The notes beneath the pieces are model-generated. The model ran no database searches. It saw nothing but the letters and a program-made list of their open reading frames with translations, and was not told where the DNA came from. 64,000 bases of DNA from Streptomyces sp. NBC_01723. Lineage in GTDB: Bacteria > Actinomycetota > Actinomycetes > Streptomycetales > Streptomycetaceae. Numbering within the stretch: position 1 is the first letter of the stretch; each line of letters begins with the position of its first letter. The stretch spans positions 7,986,001-8,050,000 of the forward strand of contig NZ_CP109171.1 of the NCBI RefSeq assembly GCF_036246005.1, given 5' to 3'. This document shows positions 1 through 8,772 of the stretch, piece after piece. Both the position numbers and the translations under genes were made by a program.

Positions 1-1235
1 AGTTCGGGCACCCACCGCCGCACGTACGCCCCGTCCGGGTCGAAGCGCCGTGCCTGGGCCGTGGGGTTGAGGACGCGGTGCGGGCGGGTGTCCGTGCCGG
101 TACCGGCGGTCCACTGCCAGTTGAGCTGGTTGTTGGCCACGTCGCCGTCCACGAGCAGGTCCAGGAAGTGCCGGGCGCCCACCCGCCAGTCGATGTAGAG
201 CGTCTTGGTGAGGAAGCTGGCGGTCAGCAGCCGGGCCCGGTTGTGCATCCAGCCCTCGTGGCGCAACTGGCGCATGGCCGCGTCGACGACCGGGTAGCCC
301 GTGCGCCCGTCCTTCCAGGCGGCGATGTCCTCGTCGGCCCGGGCACCGGTGCGCCAGTGGTCGTGCCGGGTGCGGTAGTCGGCCGTCGAGGCATGCGGCC
401 GCGCGGACAGCACCTGGGCGTGGAAGTCCCGCCAGGCGACCTGCCGCACGAACGCCTCGGCGCCGGCACCGCCCTTGTCGCGGGCGCGGTGCACCAGCTC
501 GACGGGGGAGAGGGCACCGAAGTGCAGGTGCGGGGAGAGGCGCGAGGTGTCGTCACCGGCCAGGTCGTCGTGCCGCTCCGCGTAGCCGGTGATGCCGTCG
601 CGCAGCCAGGCCGTCAGACGTTTCCTGGCCTCCTCCTCGCCGCCGGCCGACAGCCCCGGGGACAGTCCCGTGAGGTCGCTTCGGCTCGGCAGCGGCTCCG
701 AGTCGACGCCGTCCGGGACCCGGACCTTGCGGGGCGCGGCCAGCGCGTCCCGGACGGAGCACTCGCTCCAGCGCCGGAAGTACGGCGTGAAGACGGCGAA
801 GTGGTCGGAGGAGGCCGGCGTGACCGCCCCCGGCGCCAGCACGGTCGTCACCGCGTCGTGCACGTGCAGTCGGCAGCCCCGCGCCCCGAGGGCGTCCCGG
901 AGCAGCTCCTCGCGCCGGTGGGCGTGCCCGCTGACGTCGGCCGCCATGTGCACCTCGTCGGCCCCCGCCTCGCCGGCCACCGAGCACACCTCCTCGACCA
1001 GGTCGCCGGAGCGGACGATCAGCCGCCCGCCCCGCTCCCGCAGCCCCGCGTCCAGGTCGCGCAGGCAGTCGGCGAGGAAGGCGAGCCGGTTGGGCGCGGC
1101 GAATCCGGCCGCGTCGACGGCCCGGTCGCGGACGAACAGCGGTACGACGGCCGCGGACCCGTCGAGGGCCGCGCGCAGCGGCGGATGGTCGTGCAGCCTC
1201 AGGTCGCGGGTGAACAGGACGACCGACGTGGTCAT
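1..1235 (-). CDS. phr: Deoxyribodipyrimidine photolyase (3' end outside window)
   Basis: FAD-dependent, light-driven repair of cyclobutane pyrimidine dimers in the cytoplasm. The N-terminus (MTTSVVLFTRDLRLHDHPPL) is the typical photolyase Rossmann start. The C-terminal FAD-binding part shows the family hallmarks RLSPHLHFG, a VRQVAWRDF segment, MRQLRHEGWMHNRAR and WRVGARHFLDLLVDGDVANN. About 411 codons are visible; the family is usually about 450, so only the last few dozen residues lie outside. It starts 58 nt after the SDR gene stop on the same strand, so the two are probably co-transcribed, and a MarR gene is divergent upstream. It could be a related cryptochrome, but the motifs fit a class I CPD photolyase best. 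Confidence 0.93.
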   Translation of the reverse strand, partial: MTTSVVLFTRDLRLHDHPPLRAALDGSAAVVPLFVRDRAVDAAGFAAPNRLAFLADCLRDLDAGLRERGGRLIVRSGDLVEEVCSVAGEAGADEVHMAADVSGHAHRREELLRDALGARGCRLHVHDAVTTVLAPGAVTPASSDHFAVFTPYFRRWSECSVRDALAAPRKVRVPDGVDSEPLPSRSDLTGLSPGLSAGGEEEARKRLTAWLRDGITGYAERHDDLAGDDTSRLSPHLHFGALSPVELVHRARDKGGAGAEAFVRQVAWRDFHAQVLSARPHASTADYRTRHDHWRTGARADEDIAAWKDGRTGYPVVDAAMRQLRHEGWMHNRARLLTASFLTKTLYIDWRVGARHFLDLLVDGDVANNQLNWQWTAGTGTDTRPHRVLNPTAQARRFDPDGAYVRRWVPE

Positions 1236-1293
1236 GACGCTCCTCGCAGGGGGGTCGGGCCGCCGGACCGGGCGGGGGCGACGCCCGGCGGTC

Positions 1294-2832
1294 TCATCGG
1301 GCCGCCGGGCCACGGGTGGCGGCCCGGGCGATGTTGCGGGCCATGCCGCCGAACACCGCGGCGTGGAAGGCCCACACGCTCCACCAGTAGGCGTGCCCGG
1401 CCAGCCCGTGCGGATGGAACAGCGCCCGCTGGCGGTACCGCGTCCGGCCCTCGTCGTCGGTGTCGGCGTACATCTCCAGCCAGGCCAGGCCCGGCAGCCG
1501 CATCTCGGCGCGCAGCCGCAGCAGCCGGCCGGGGACGATCTCCTCCACCCGCCAGAAGTCGAGCGAGTCGCCGGCCCGCAGGCGCGCGGCGTCCCGGCGG
1601 CCGCGGCGCAGGCCGACCCCGCCGACCAGCCGGTCGAGCCAGCCCCGTACCGCCCAGGCCAGCGGGAAGGAGTACCAGCCGTTGTCGCCGCCGATCCCCT
1701 CGATGACCCGCCACAGCGCGGCGGGCGAGGCGTCGACGGTCAGCGTGCGGTGGTCGGTGTAGAGGCTGCCGCCCGCCCAGTCGGGGTCGGTGGGCAGCGG
1801 GTCGCTGGGCGCCCCGGGCACCGAAGCGGACGACCAGCGGGTGGTGACCTGGGCGTCCCGTACGCGTTGCAGGGCCAGCCGCAGCGCGTCGTCGAAGCCG
1901 AGCGGACAGCCCGGCGGCGCGGGCACGTACTTCAGGATGTCGTTCTCCCGGCACACCACCTCGTGCCGCAGCGACTCGGTGAGCGGGCGGGCGATCGAGG
2001 CGGGGACGGGCGTGATCAGGCCGACCCAGTGGCTGGACAGGCCCGGTGACAGCATCGGCACCGAGACGATCAGGCGCTTGCGCAGCTGTGCCACCTCGGC
2101 GTAGCGGACCATCATCTCCCGGTAGGTCAGGACGTCCGGCCCGCCCACGTCGAAGGCGCGGGACACGTCCGCCGGCATCCGCGCGCTGCCGACGAGCGCG
2201 CGCAGCACGTCCCGGACGGCGATCGGCTGGATGCGGGTGTGGACCCAGCTGGGCGTGACCATCACCGGCAGCCGCTCGGTGAGGTAGCGCAGCATCTCGA
2301 AGGAGGCCGAACCGGAGCCGATGACGATCGCGGCGCGCAGCACGGTCGTGGGCACACCGGAGGCCAGGAGGATGCGGCCGACCTCGGCGCGGGAGCGCAG
2401 GTGCGGGGAGAGTTCCCGTTCCGGCACGTCGGAGGGGGTCAGGCCGCCGAGATAGACGATGCGCCGCACGCCGGCCGCCTCGGCCCGCTCGGCGAAGGTG
2501 CGCGCCGCGCGCCGGTCCGTCTCCTCGAAGTCGTCGCCGCTGCCCAGCGCGTGCACCAGGTAGTAGGCGACGTCGACGCCCTCCATCGCCCGCGACACCG
2601 AGTCGGCGTCCAGGACGTCGCCGCGCACCACCTCGGCCTCGCCGGCCCACGGGTGGTCGCGCAGCTTCTCGGGCGAGCGGGCCAGGCACCGCACCCGATG
2701 GCCGGCGCCCAGCAGCTCCGGCACGAGTCGCCCGCCGACATAGCCGGTGGCGCCGGTGACGAGGCAGCGCAGGTTCGTTCCGCCGCCCTCACCCGGGCCT
2801 TCGCCGCTCGCGCGGTCGCGTTCTGCACTCAT
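1294..2832 (-). CDS. NAD(P)-binding SDR with C-terminal DUF2867-like domain
   Basis: The 512-residue protein has an atypical extended-SDR/NmrA-like Rossmann domain (GATGYVGG near residue 27) over roughly the first 300 residues. A second domain of about 150 residues follows, with SRPBCC/DUF2867 character (LYTDHRTLTVDASPAALW, IEGIGGDNGWYSF). This two-domain architecture is widespread in actinobacteria and often sits beside photolyase genes. The substrate is unknown. The start chosen is the ATG just before the divergent MarR gene. It lies directly upstream of phr, which suggests a stress- or light-linked operon; that link is inference. Confidence 0.85.
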   Translation of the reverse strand: MSAERDRASGEGPGEGGGTNLRCLVTGATGYVGGRLVPELLGAGHRVRCLARSPEKLRDHPWAGEAEVVRGDVLDADSVSRAMEGVDVAYYLVHALGSGDDFEETDRRAARTFAERAEAAGVRRIVYLGGLTPSDVPERELSPHLRSRAEVGRILLASGVPTTVLRAAIVIGSGSASFEMLRYLTERLPVMVTPSWVHTRIQPIAVRDVLRALVGSARMPADVSRAFDVGGPDVLTYREMMVRYAEVAQLRKRLIVSVPMLSPGLSSHWVGLITPVPASIARPLTESLRHEVVCRENDILKYVPAPPGCPLGFDDALRLALQRVRDAQVTTRWSSASVPGAPSDPLPTDPDWAGGSLYTDHRTLTVDASPAALWRVIEGIGGDNGWYSFPLAWAVRGWLDRLVGGVGLRRGRRDAARLRAGDSLDFWRVEEIVPGRLLRLRAEMRLPGLAWLEMYADTDDEGRTRYRQRALFHPHGLAGHAYWWSVWAFHAAVFGGMARNIARAATRGPAAR

Positions 2833-2935
2833 GGGGCTCCGTCTCTCACGGGACAGTCGTCACGTGATCACTTCCCGCGGGCGCACGGTGATGGATGCGC
2901 GGGTCCCCAGGTTGACCCTTCTATACGCTGATCGC

Positions 2936-3442
2936 GTGGCGACAGCGAACCAGCGCGGGCAGCACGCGCACGAACGGGGGACCGGGGCCGGTCCCGAGGC
3001 GAGTGACCTGCACGTCCTCGCCTCGCACCTGAGGCGGATGAACGGCGAGATCAACCGCCTCGTGCACGGTTTCGCCGGCGGCCAGGGCCTGCACGCCACC
3101 GACGTGCAGGCGCTCGCGGCGATCCTCGACTCGCCCGAGCCCATGACGCCGGGCCGGCTGCGCGAGCACCTAGGGCTCACCTCGGGCGCGGTGACCGCGT
3201 GCGTGGACCGGCTGGAGCGGGCGGGGCACGTGCGCCGGGTCCGGGAGAGCGCCGACCGCAGGGTCGTTCATCTGCACTACGTGCCGGAAGCGCGGGCGGC
3301 GGCCCGCACGTACTTCAGGCCGCTGGCCGAGGCCGCCGCGTCGGCCCGCTCGCGCTTCGACGAGGACGAACTGGCGGTCGTGGTGCGTTTCCTGGCGGCG
3401 ATGAACCAGGAACTGGGTCTCGTACGGTCCGACGCCGGCTGA
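2936..3442 (+). CDS. MarR family transcriptional regulator
   Basis: Winged-helix regulator of 168 residues. The core LHATDVQALAAIL, PGRLREHLGLTSGAVTACVDRLERAGHVRR and ESADRRVVHLHY is the MarR wHTH with its wing. A GTG start at 2936 is preferred: a TATACG hexamer lies 8 nt upstream (2922-2927), as in leaderless Streptomyces mRNAs. An in-frame ATG at 2891 is the alternative. It is divergent from the SDR/photolyase pair and 141 nt upstream of an MMPL exporter, so it may repress either side. The ligand is unknown. Confidence 0.88.
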   Translation: MATANQRGQHAHERGTGAGPEASDLHVLASHLRRMNGEINRLVHGFAGGQGLHATDVQALAAILDSPEPMTPGRLREHLGLTSGAVTACVDRLERAGHVRRVRESADRRVVHLHYVPEARAAARTYFRPLAEAAASARSRFDEDELAVVVRFLAAMNQELGLVRSDAG

Positions 3443-3514
3443 TCGACCGCCGTCCGCCGCATCCGGAGGACGCGTCGGGGCAGAAGTGCGGTGTGTCACG
3501 AGGCCATCAGTAGT

Positions 3515-3538
3515 TCAATCATTGAGATTGTTTATGAT
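3515..3538 (+). promoter_or_regulatory. Probable MMPL promoter with palindromic operator
   Basis: The gap between the MarR gene and the exporter gene is AT-rich. It holds a perfect 5-1-5 palindrome TCAATCATTGA (3515-3525) followed at once by TATGAT (3533-3538), a good -10 hexamer. A repressor bound here would cover the promoter core. Binding by the adjacent MarR protein is inference. Confidence 0.55.
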
Positions 3539-3583
3539 CGAGTTACTTTCCTCGCCGCCGGAGACCAGGAGACCTGAAGACCG

Positions 3584-5677
3584 ATGTCCATCCCCACCCG
3601 ACGCGCCCGCTGGCTCGTCCCCGTCGTCCTGCTCCTGGCCTGGCTCGGCATCGGCGGAGCGCTCGGCCCGTACGCCGGGAAGCTCGGCGAGGTCGCCACC
3701 AACGACCAGGCCGCCTTCCTGCCGCGCAGCGCGGAGTCCACCAAGGTCGTCGACGCCCAGAAGGCGTTCCAGCAGGACGAGACGCTCCCGGTGATCGTCG
3801 TGTGGACCGCGGACGACGGGGGCTCCGTCACCGAGCACCGCGCGGCGGCCACCCGGTCGGTCGCCTCCGTCGAGGGCGAACCCGGCGTCGTGGGGTCCCC
3901 GTCACCGGCGCTGCCCTCCGAGGACGGCGAGGCGCTCCAGGCCGTCGTCCAGCTGAGGCCCGACCTCGGCGAGGCACTGCCCGACGCCCTGGAACGCGTC
4001 CAGGAAGCCGTCGGGAAGGTGCCCGGCACCGAGGCGCAGCTCGCGGGACCGGCCGCCTCCCAGGCCGACCTCTCCGACGCCTTCTCCGGCATCGACGGAC
4101 TGCTGCTCGGCGTCGCCCTGATCACCGTGCTGGTGATCCTGCTGCTCGTCTACCGCAGCGTCCTGCTGCCCCTGGTCATCATCCTCGGCGCGGTCTTCGC
4201 CCTCGGCCTGGCCTGCGCGATCGTGTACGCCCTCGCCGACCGCGGCATCGTGCGCGTGGACGGGCAGGTCCAGGGCATCCTCTCGATCCTGGTCATCGGC
4301 GCCGCCACCGACTACGCGCTGCTGCTCACCGCCCGCTTCCGCGAGGAACTCGCCCGGCACCCCGACCGGTTCGGCGCCGTCCTCGCCGCGCTGCGGGCCT
4401 CCTGGGGCGCCGTCGTCGCCAGCGCGGCGACCGTCGCCCTGGGCCTGCTGGCGCTGCTGCTCAGCGACCTCACCAACAACCGCGCGCTCGGACCCGTCGG
4501 CGCCATCGGCATCGTCTGCGCGGTGCTGAGCACGCTCACCTTCCTGCCCGCCGTGCTGGTGCTGCTCGGCCGCGCCGCCTACTGGCCGGCCAAGCCGGTA
4601 CGGACCGGCGACCCCGAGGCCGGGCACCGCCTGTGGCACCGCGTCGCCGAACGGGTGGACCGGGCCCCGCGCCGCATCTGGGCGATCTCGCTGGCCGCGC
4701 TGATCGCCTGCGCCGCCTTCGCGCCGACCCTGACCTCCCGGGGCGTCCCGCTGGACGAGATCTTCGTCAACGACGCGCCCTCGGTCTCCGCCCAGCAGAC
4801 GCTGGCCCGGCACTTCCCGGGCGGCTCGGGCAACCCCGCCGTGATCATCGCCGACGCCGACCGTCTTGATCCGGTCCTCACGGCCGCCCGCGACACCCGC
4901 GGCGTCGCCTCCGCCGCCCCGGTCACCGCCTCCGGCCGCCCCGGGGGCGGGGAGCCGAGGGTCGTCGACGGCCAGGTGCGGATCGACGCGACGCTCCAGG
5001 CGCCGGCCGACAGCGACGCCGCCAAGAGCGCGGTGGCCCGGCTCAGGTCCGCCGTCCACGAGGTGCCCGGCGCGGACGCCCTGGTCGGCGGCTACACCGC
5101 CCAGCAGTACGACACCCAGCGCACCGCCGAACACGACCGCACGCTCATCGTGCCCGTGGTCCTCGCCATCATCCTGGTCATCCTGATCGCCCTGCTGCGC
5201 TCCCTGCTGATGCCGGTACTGCTGGTGGCCACGGTGGCGCTGAACTTCCTGGCCACCCTGGGCATCTCGGCCCTCGTCTTCACCCACGTGTTCGGTTTCA
5301 GCGGCACGGACGCCTCCGTCCCGCTGTACGGATTCGTGTTCCTGGTCGCCCTGGGCGTGGACTACAACATCTTCCTGATGTCCCGGGTGCGCCAGGAGTC
5401 GCTGCGGCACGGGGTACGGGAGGGCATCCTGCGGGGCCTGACCGCCACCGGCGGCGTGATCACCTCGGCCGGTGTCGTCCTCGCCGCCACCTTCGCCGCG
5501 CTCGGGGTGATCCCGCTGGCCTTCCTGGTGCAGATCGCCTTCATCGTGGCCTTCGGCGTACTGCTGGACACCCTCGTGGTGCGCTCCCTGCTGGTGCCCG
5601 CGCTCGCCCGCGACATCGGCCGCGTCGCCTGGTGGCCGAGCCGGCTCGGCCACCGCACACCGCCCGGGACGGAGTGA
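3584..5677 (+). CDS. MMPL/RND-superfamily membrane exporter
   Basis: The 697-residue protein has the MmpL layout: one N-terminal helix, an extracytoplasmic domain, five helices (about residues 165-335), a second extracytoplasmic domain, then five or six more helices to the end. Loops such as DYALLLTARFREEL and DYNIFLMSRVRQE are the paired family motifs in the two membrane halves. Such proteins export lipids, drugs or toxic compounds using the proton gradient. The ATG follows a purine-rich GGAGACCAGGAGACC stretch. It is downstream of a MarR gene, the usual arrangement for a repressor-controlled efflux pump. The substrate cannot be predicted. Confidence 0.9.
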   Translation: MSIPTRRARWLVPVVLLLAWLGIGGALGPYAGKLGEVATNDQAAFLPRSAESTKVVDAQKAFQQDETLPVIVVWTADDGGSVTEHRAAATRSVASVEGEPGVVGSPSPALPSEDGEALQAVVQLRPDLGEALPDALERVQEAVGKVPGTEAQLAGPAASQADLSDAFSGIDGLLLGVALITVLVILLLVYRSVLLPLVIILGAVFALGLACAIVYALADRGIVRVDGQVQGILSILVIGAATDYALLLTARFREELARHPDRFGAVLAALRASWGAVVASAATVALGLLALLLSDLTNNRALGPVGAIGIVCAVLSTLTFLPAVLVLLGRAAYWPAKPVRTGDPEAGHRLWHRVAERVDRAPRRIWAISLAALIACAAFAPTLTSRGVPLDEIFVNDAPSVSAQQTLARHFPGGSGNPAVIIADADRLDPVLTAARDTRGVASAAPVTASGRPGGGEPRVVDGQVRIDATLQAPADSDAAKSAVARLRSAVHEVPGADALVGGYTAQQYDTQRTAEHDRTLIVPVVLAIILVILIALLRSLLMPVLLVATVALNFLATLGISALVFTHVFGFSGTDASVPLYGFVFLVALGVDYNIFLMSRVRQESLRHGVREGILRGLTATGGVITSAGVVLAATFAALGVIPLAFLVQIAFIVAFGVLLDTLVVRSLLVPALARDIGRVAWWPSRLGHRTPPGTE

Positions 5678-5690
5678 CCCGGGCGGGACG

Positions 5691-6116
5691 TCACGCGCCG
5701 GGAGCCCCCGCGACGGGCCGCACCGTGCCGAGGAAGCGCCGCACCTCGATCTCGATGACGACCCGCTCCGGGTTCTCCCGGGGCTGCCGGTAGCGGGCCG
5801 CGTACCGGACCTCCGCGTCGCGGACCGACCCGGCGTCCTCCCGCACGGTCGCGACGCCCTCCAGCGTGGACCAGCGTCTGCCGTCCACCTGCCCCACGGC
5901 GACGACGGCGGACCCCGCCCGCAGCACGTTGCGGGCCTTGGCGGTGCCCCGGCCGGTGATGACCCGGGCCGTGCGCGTGGTGTGGTCGTACGTCACTCCG
6001 ACCGGGACCAGGTGCGGGCTCCCGTCAGCGCGCGGCGTCGACAGGAAGCACACCCGGCGCTCCCGCCAGAACCCGACGAACTCCTCGTCCGCGTCGTGCC
6101 GTTCCCCGGTGTCCAT
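5691..6116 (-). CDS. PPOX-class (pyridoxamine oxidase fold) F420/FMN-dependent oxidoreductase
   Basis: Split-barrel flavin- or F420-binding protein of 141 residues. The segments FWRERRVCFLSTPRADGSPHLVPVGVTYD, ITGRGTAKARNV and VAVGQVDGRRWSTLEGVATV match the short PPOX-class F420 proteins of actinobacteria. The start at 6116 is chosen because GAGGAG lies 6 nt upstream; a longer frame to 6161 lacks a ribosome-binding site. It converges with the MMPL gene, whose stop is 13 nt away. Physiological substrate unknown; the family reduces or binds diverse small molecules. Confidence 0.83.
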   Translation of the reverse strand: MDTGERHDADEEFVGFWRERRVCFLSTPRADGSPHLVPVGVTYDHTTRTARVITGRGTAKARNVLRAGSAVVAVGQVDGRRWSTLEGVATVREDAGSVRDAEVRYAARYRQPRENPERVVIEIEVRRFLGTVRPVAGAPGA

Positions 6117-6207
6117 CCGATCTCCTCGTCCGAGCCGCGTGTGTCCCGTCGGGAACAGCATCGCCCGAGGCGCCGCGATACCGCTCGGCGGGGTGCGCGC
6201 ACCGGGA

Positions 6208-6423
6208 TCAGGCGGCGGCGTCCCGTTCCGCGGAGCGCGGCGCGGCCGGTCCGGGGAGGCGGGCCGGGGCGTCCTGGCCGCGGCCGCCCAGCAGGAGTCT
6301 CAGATGGCGGCGCCGGGCGTGCCGGGCCGGGACCGGCTCGGCGAAGAGCCGGTCCTCCAGATACGTCATGGTGAACAGCAGCAGCCCGACTCCGGGCAAC
6401 AGCAGGACGGCAACGTAAACCAC
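6208..6423 (-). CDS. Small single-pass membrane protein, unknown function
   Basis: A 71-residue protein with one hydrophobic helix near the N-terminus (YVAVLLLPGVGLLLFTM), followed by a basic, Arg-rich and Pro/Ala-rich tail predicted to be cytoplasmic. The GTG start is chosen because AGGGGG lies 9 nt upstream and the helix starts directly after it; the open frame extends to 6567 without support. I recognise no family. It lies between a PPOX gene on the same strand and a divergent MscS channel gene. Confidence 0.55.
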   Translation of the reverse strand: MVYVAVLLLPGVGLLLFTMTYLEDRLFAEPVPARHARRRHLRLLLGGRGQDAPARLPGPAAPRSAERDAAA

Positions 6424-6649
6424 GGCGCGGGTCCCCCTCCGCTGTGGACGACTCCCCTCGGGTGACCCGGCGGACGCCGGTGATGGGCCGGTACCGAGTG
6501 AAGATGACGCAACTGTCGGACATACGGGGCAAGTGGCGGAAAGGAGGGTGGGTGTGTCGCGACTCACCGGCCGTCATGTTCGGTCCTCGGACGGGTAGGC
6601 GGCCCCGACGGCGGACACGTCACCCCCGAAGAACGGAGCAGTCGAGCCG

Positions 6650-7651
6650 ATGTCGCACACCTTCCCACCCACCGGCCAGGGCACGGACACGCAGTTGGCG
6701 GCCTCCTGGTCGGACTGGTTCGGCGACCACACCGAGGCGCTCATCGGGATACCCCTGCGCATCGCGCTCATCGTCGTGGTCCTGCTGGTGCTGCGCGCGG
6801 TGGCCAAGCGGGCCATCACCCGGGTCGTCCAGCGGGTCCTGGAACCACCGGCGGGCGAGGCCGAGCGGAGCAGGCCACGCAGGTCCGGCCGCGGTGCCGC
6901 CGTCCTGCACCGCGACCGGTCCCGGGCGCGGCAACGCCGCGAACAGCGGGCCCGCACCATCGGCTCGGTGCTCAGCAGCGTCGTGACCATCGTGCTGTTC
7001 ATGGTCGGCGTGGCCATGGTGCTCGACCAGGTCGGCATCGCGCTCGGTCCGCTGCTCGCCAGCGCCGGAGTGGTCGGCCTGGCGATCGGTTTCGGCGCGC
7101 AGAGCCTCGTCGCCGACTACCTGTCCGGCCTGCTCATCATGGTCGAGGACCAGTACGGCGTCGGCGACTCCGTCGACCTCGGGGAGGCCATCGGCGAGGT
7201 GGAGCACGTCGGCCTGCGGCTGACCCACGTGCGCGACCTCAACGGCGGCCTGTGGCACATCCGCAACGGCGAGATCCTGCGGGTTCGCAACGACAGCCAG
7301 GAGTGGGCGCGGGCCGTCCTGGACGTCGCCGTCGCCCACGACGCGAACCTCGACACGGTCTACCGCGTGCTGGAGGAGACCGGCCGCGCGCTGCGCGACG
7401 AACCGGAATTCGCGGACGTCCTGCTGGAGGACCCCGCCGTGTGGGGCGTGCAGTCCCTTGACGCCGAGGGCGTGCTGGTGCGCCTCGCGGTCAAGACCGT
7501 GCCGCTCCAGCAGTGGGGCGTCACCCGCGAACTGCGCCGCCGGGTCAAGGACGCGCTGGACGACGCGGGCATCGAGACGCCCTTCCCGCGGCGGACCGTG
7601 TGGCTGCGTACCGAGCCGGGAGACGCCGAGGCGGACGCGCTCGCCCGCTGA
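6650..7651 (+). CDS. MscS-type mechanosensitive ion channel
   Basis: The 333-residue protein has a first helix around residues 35-55 (LRIALIVVVLLVLRAV), an Arg-rich cytoplasmic loop, a second helix (VLSSVVTIVLFMVGVAMVL) and the glycine/alanine-rich pore helix (ASAGVVGLAIGFGAQSLVADYLSGLL). The MscS beta domain (EDQYGVGDSVDLGE) and alpha/beta C-terminal domain follow. These channels release solutes under hypo-osmotic shock. The unusual part is the charged insert of about 40 residues between the first two helices. No clear operon partner. Confidence 0.9.
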   Translation: MSHTFPPTGQGTDTQLAASWSDWFGDHTEALIGIPLRIALIVVVLLVLRAVAKRAITRVVQRVLEPPAGEAERSRPRRSGRGAAVLHRDRSRARQRREQRARTIGSVLSSVVTIVLFMVGVAMVLDQVGIALGPLLASAGVVGLAIGFGAQSLVADYLSGLLIMVEDQYGVGDSVDLGEAIGEVEHVGLRLTHVRDLNGGLWHIRNGEILRVRNDSQEWARAVLDVAVAHDANLDTVYRVLEETGRALRDEPEFADVLLEDPAVWGVQSLDAEGVLVRLAVKTVPLQQWGVTRELRRRVKDALDDAGIETPFPRRTVWLRTEPGDAEADALAR

Positions 7652-7667
7652 CACGCGAGGGCCGGGA

Positions 7668-7696
7668 TTTGCCGGTCCGGCAAACGCCTTTGGCGT
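7668..7696. repeat. Adjacent palindrome and hairpin after the MscS gene
   Basis: TTTGCCGGTCCGGCAAA (7668-7684) is a perfect 8-1-8 palindrome starting 17 nt after the MscS stop. It is followed by ACGCC-TTT-GGCGT (7684-7696). It could end MscS transcription or be an operator for the methyltransferase gene that starts at 7790. The sequence does not decide which. Confidence 0.5.
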
Positions 7697-7789
7697 CGCC
7701 GGGGCGGCCGGTGCAGCCTGCGTACGGGCGTGTGCACACGGCGTGCGTCCCGTGTCGCAGACGCGTCCGACCGCCGCCCAGGAGGCACC

Positions 7790-8425
7790 ATGACCGACCT
7801 GCCCCTCCCCGCCCCCGCCGCGGAGTTCTGGGAGGCCCGCTACCGCGACACCGACCGGGTCTGGAGCGGCCGCCCCAACGGCCTGCTGGTCCGCGAGGCG
7901 AGCGGCCTCACGCCCGGGACCGCGCTGGACCTCGGCTGCGGTGAAGGTGCGGACGCCGTGTGGCTGGCCGCCCGCGGCTGGCGGGTCACCGGCGTGGACA
8001 TCTCCGGCACCGCCCTCGAACGCGCCGCCGGGCACGCGGCCGAGGCCGGGGTGGGCGACCGGGTCGCCTGGGAACGTCACGAGCTGGGACTCTCCTTCCC
8101 TGAGGGCGCGTTCGACCTGGTCAACGCGCAGTACCTGCAGTCCCCGGTCGCCTTCGACCAGCGGGCGGTACTGGACGCCGCGGCGCGGGCCGTGGCGCGC
8201 GGCGGCACGCTGCTGGTCGTGATGCACGGCGGCTGGCCCTCCTGGCAGACGGAGCCGCCCTTCGACGCGGTCTTCCCCACCCTGGACGGGGTCCTCGCCG
8301 AACTCGCCCTGCCGGACGGCGAGTGGACCGTCGAGACGGCGGAGACCGTCCGCCGTCCGAGCGTCTCGCCGGAGGGTGCCGAGGGCTTCCGCGAGGACAA
8401 CGTGTGGCGCCTGCAACGGGCGTGA
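7790..8425 (+). CDS. Class I SAM-dependent methyltransferase
   Basis: A 211-residue protein with motif I LDLGCGEGADAVWLAARGW, motif II VTGVDISGTAL and a later segment FDLVNAQYLQ, typical of the methyltransferase-11/25 group, some members of which act as tellurite- or thiol-related methylases. The ATG at 7790 has AGGAGG 4-5 nt upstream. The substrate is unknown. It immediately precedes the peptide-led operon but is separated from it by an AT-rich promoter region, so it is probably not part of that operon. Confidence 0.85.
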   Translation: MTDLPLPAPAAEFWEARYRDTDRVWSGRPNGLLVREASGLTPGTALDLGCGEGADAVWLAARGWRVTGVDISGTALERAAGHAAEAGVGDRVAWERHELGLSFPEGAFDLVNAQYLQSPVAFDQRAVLDAAARAVARGGTLLVVMHGGWPSWQTEPPFDAVFPTLDGVLAELALPDGEWTVETAETVRRPSVSPEGAEGFREDNVWRLQRA

Positions 8426-8444
8426 GCACCCCGCGGCGCCTCGT

Positions 8445-8525
8445 ATGTCGCATTTGTTGAATAAGTTATCTTCTGGGAATTTTGAGAAGAGAGGAATGTT
8501 TTGGGACTCACCGGACACCCTTGGG
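8445..8525 (+). promoter_or_regulatory. AT-rich promoter pocket of the peptide-led operon
   Basis: About 80 nt are strikingly AT-rich compared with the GC-rich surroundings (TTGTTGAATAAGTTATCTTC, GGAATTTTGAGAAG, AATGTTTTGGGA). TTATCT and similar hexamers are possible -10 elements, but no pair with correct spacing is convincing. Just after it, ACACCCTTGGGTGT (6-2-6 palindrome, about 8515-8528) could be an operator or RNA hairpin in the leader. Confidence 0.45.
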
Positions 8526-8562
8526 TGTGAAGGCCATTTGGCTACCAGAGGGAGATGGTGAA

Positions 8563-8751
8563 ATGCCTTCCAAGGACAAGGTGCTCGAGGAAGTCACCCG
8601 CACCGAGAACATCGAGATCGACGCGGTACTGGACCCCGCCGAGGCTGACGGAGTCTTCCGTGACAGTCGCGAGTGCGCCGCGCTCGCCCTCCAGTCGGGA
8701 GGCGGCAGTCTGCTGCTTTCGCCGCCGGCCCCGCGCCCGAAGAAGGGTTGA
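8563..8751 (+). CDS. Small peptide, candidate RiPP-type precursor
   Basis: The 62-residue product starts at an ATG with GGGAG 8 nt upstream; in-frame codons back to 8482 have no such site. The first half is charged and leader-like (MPSKDKVLEEVTRTENIEID, then AVLDPAEADGVFRD). The C-terminal part is of a different character: one Cys at position 38, then ALALQSGGGSLLLSPPAPRP and a basic KKG end. A charged leader plus a small, glycine- and serine-rich tail at the head of an operon of unknown enzymes is how ribosomally made, modified peptides are usually encoded. No known RiPP class signature was recognised. It could equally be a small regulatory or partner protein of the downstream genes. Confidence 0.65.
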   Translation: MPSKDKVLEEVTRTENIEIDAVLDPAEADGVFRDSRECAALALQSGGGSLLLSPPAPRPKKG

Positions 8752-8772
8752 CGGACCGACGGGAGCAGTGAA

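Noticed and set aside
8482..8562. Longer N-terminus for the small peptide gene
   Set aside because: Codons before ATG 8563 lie in the AT-rich promoter-like pocket and have no ribosome-binding site in front.
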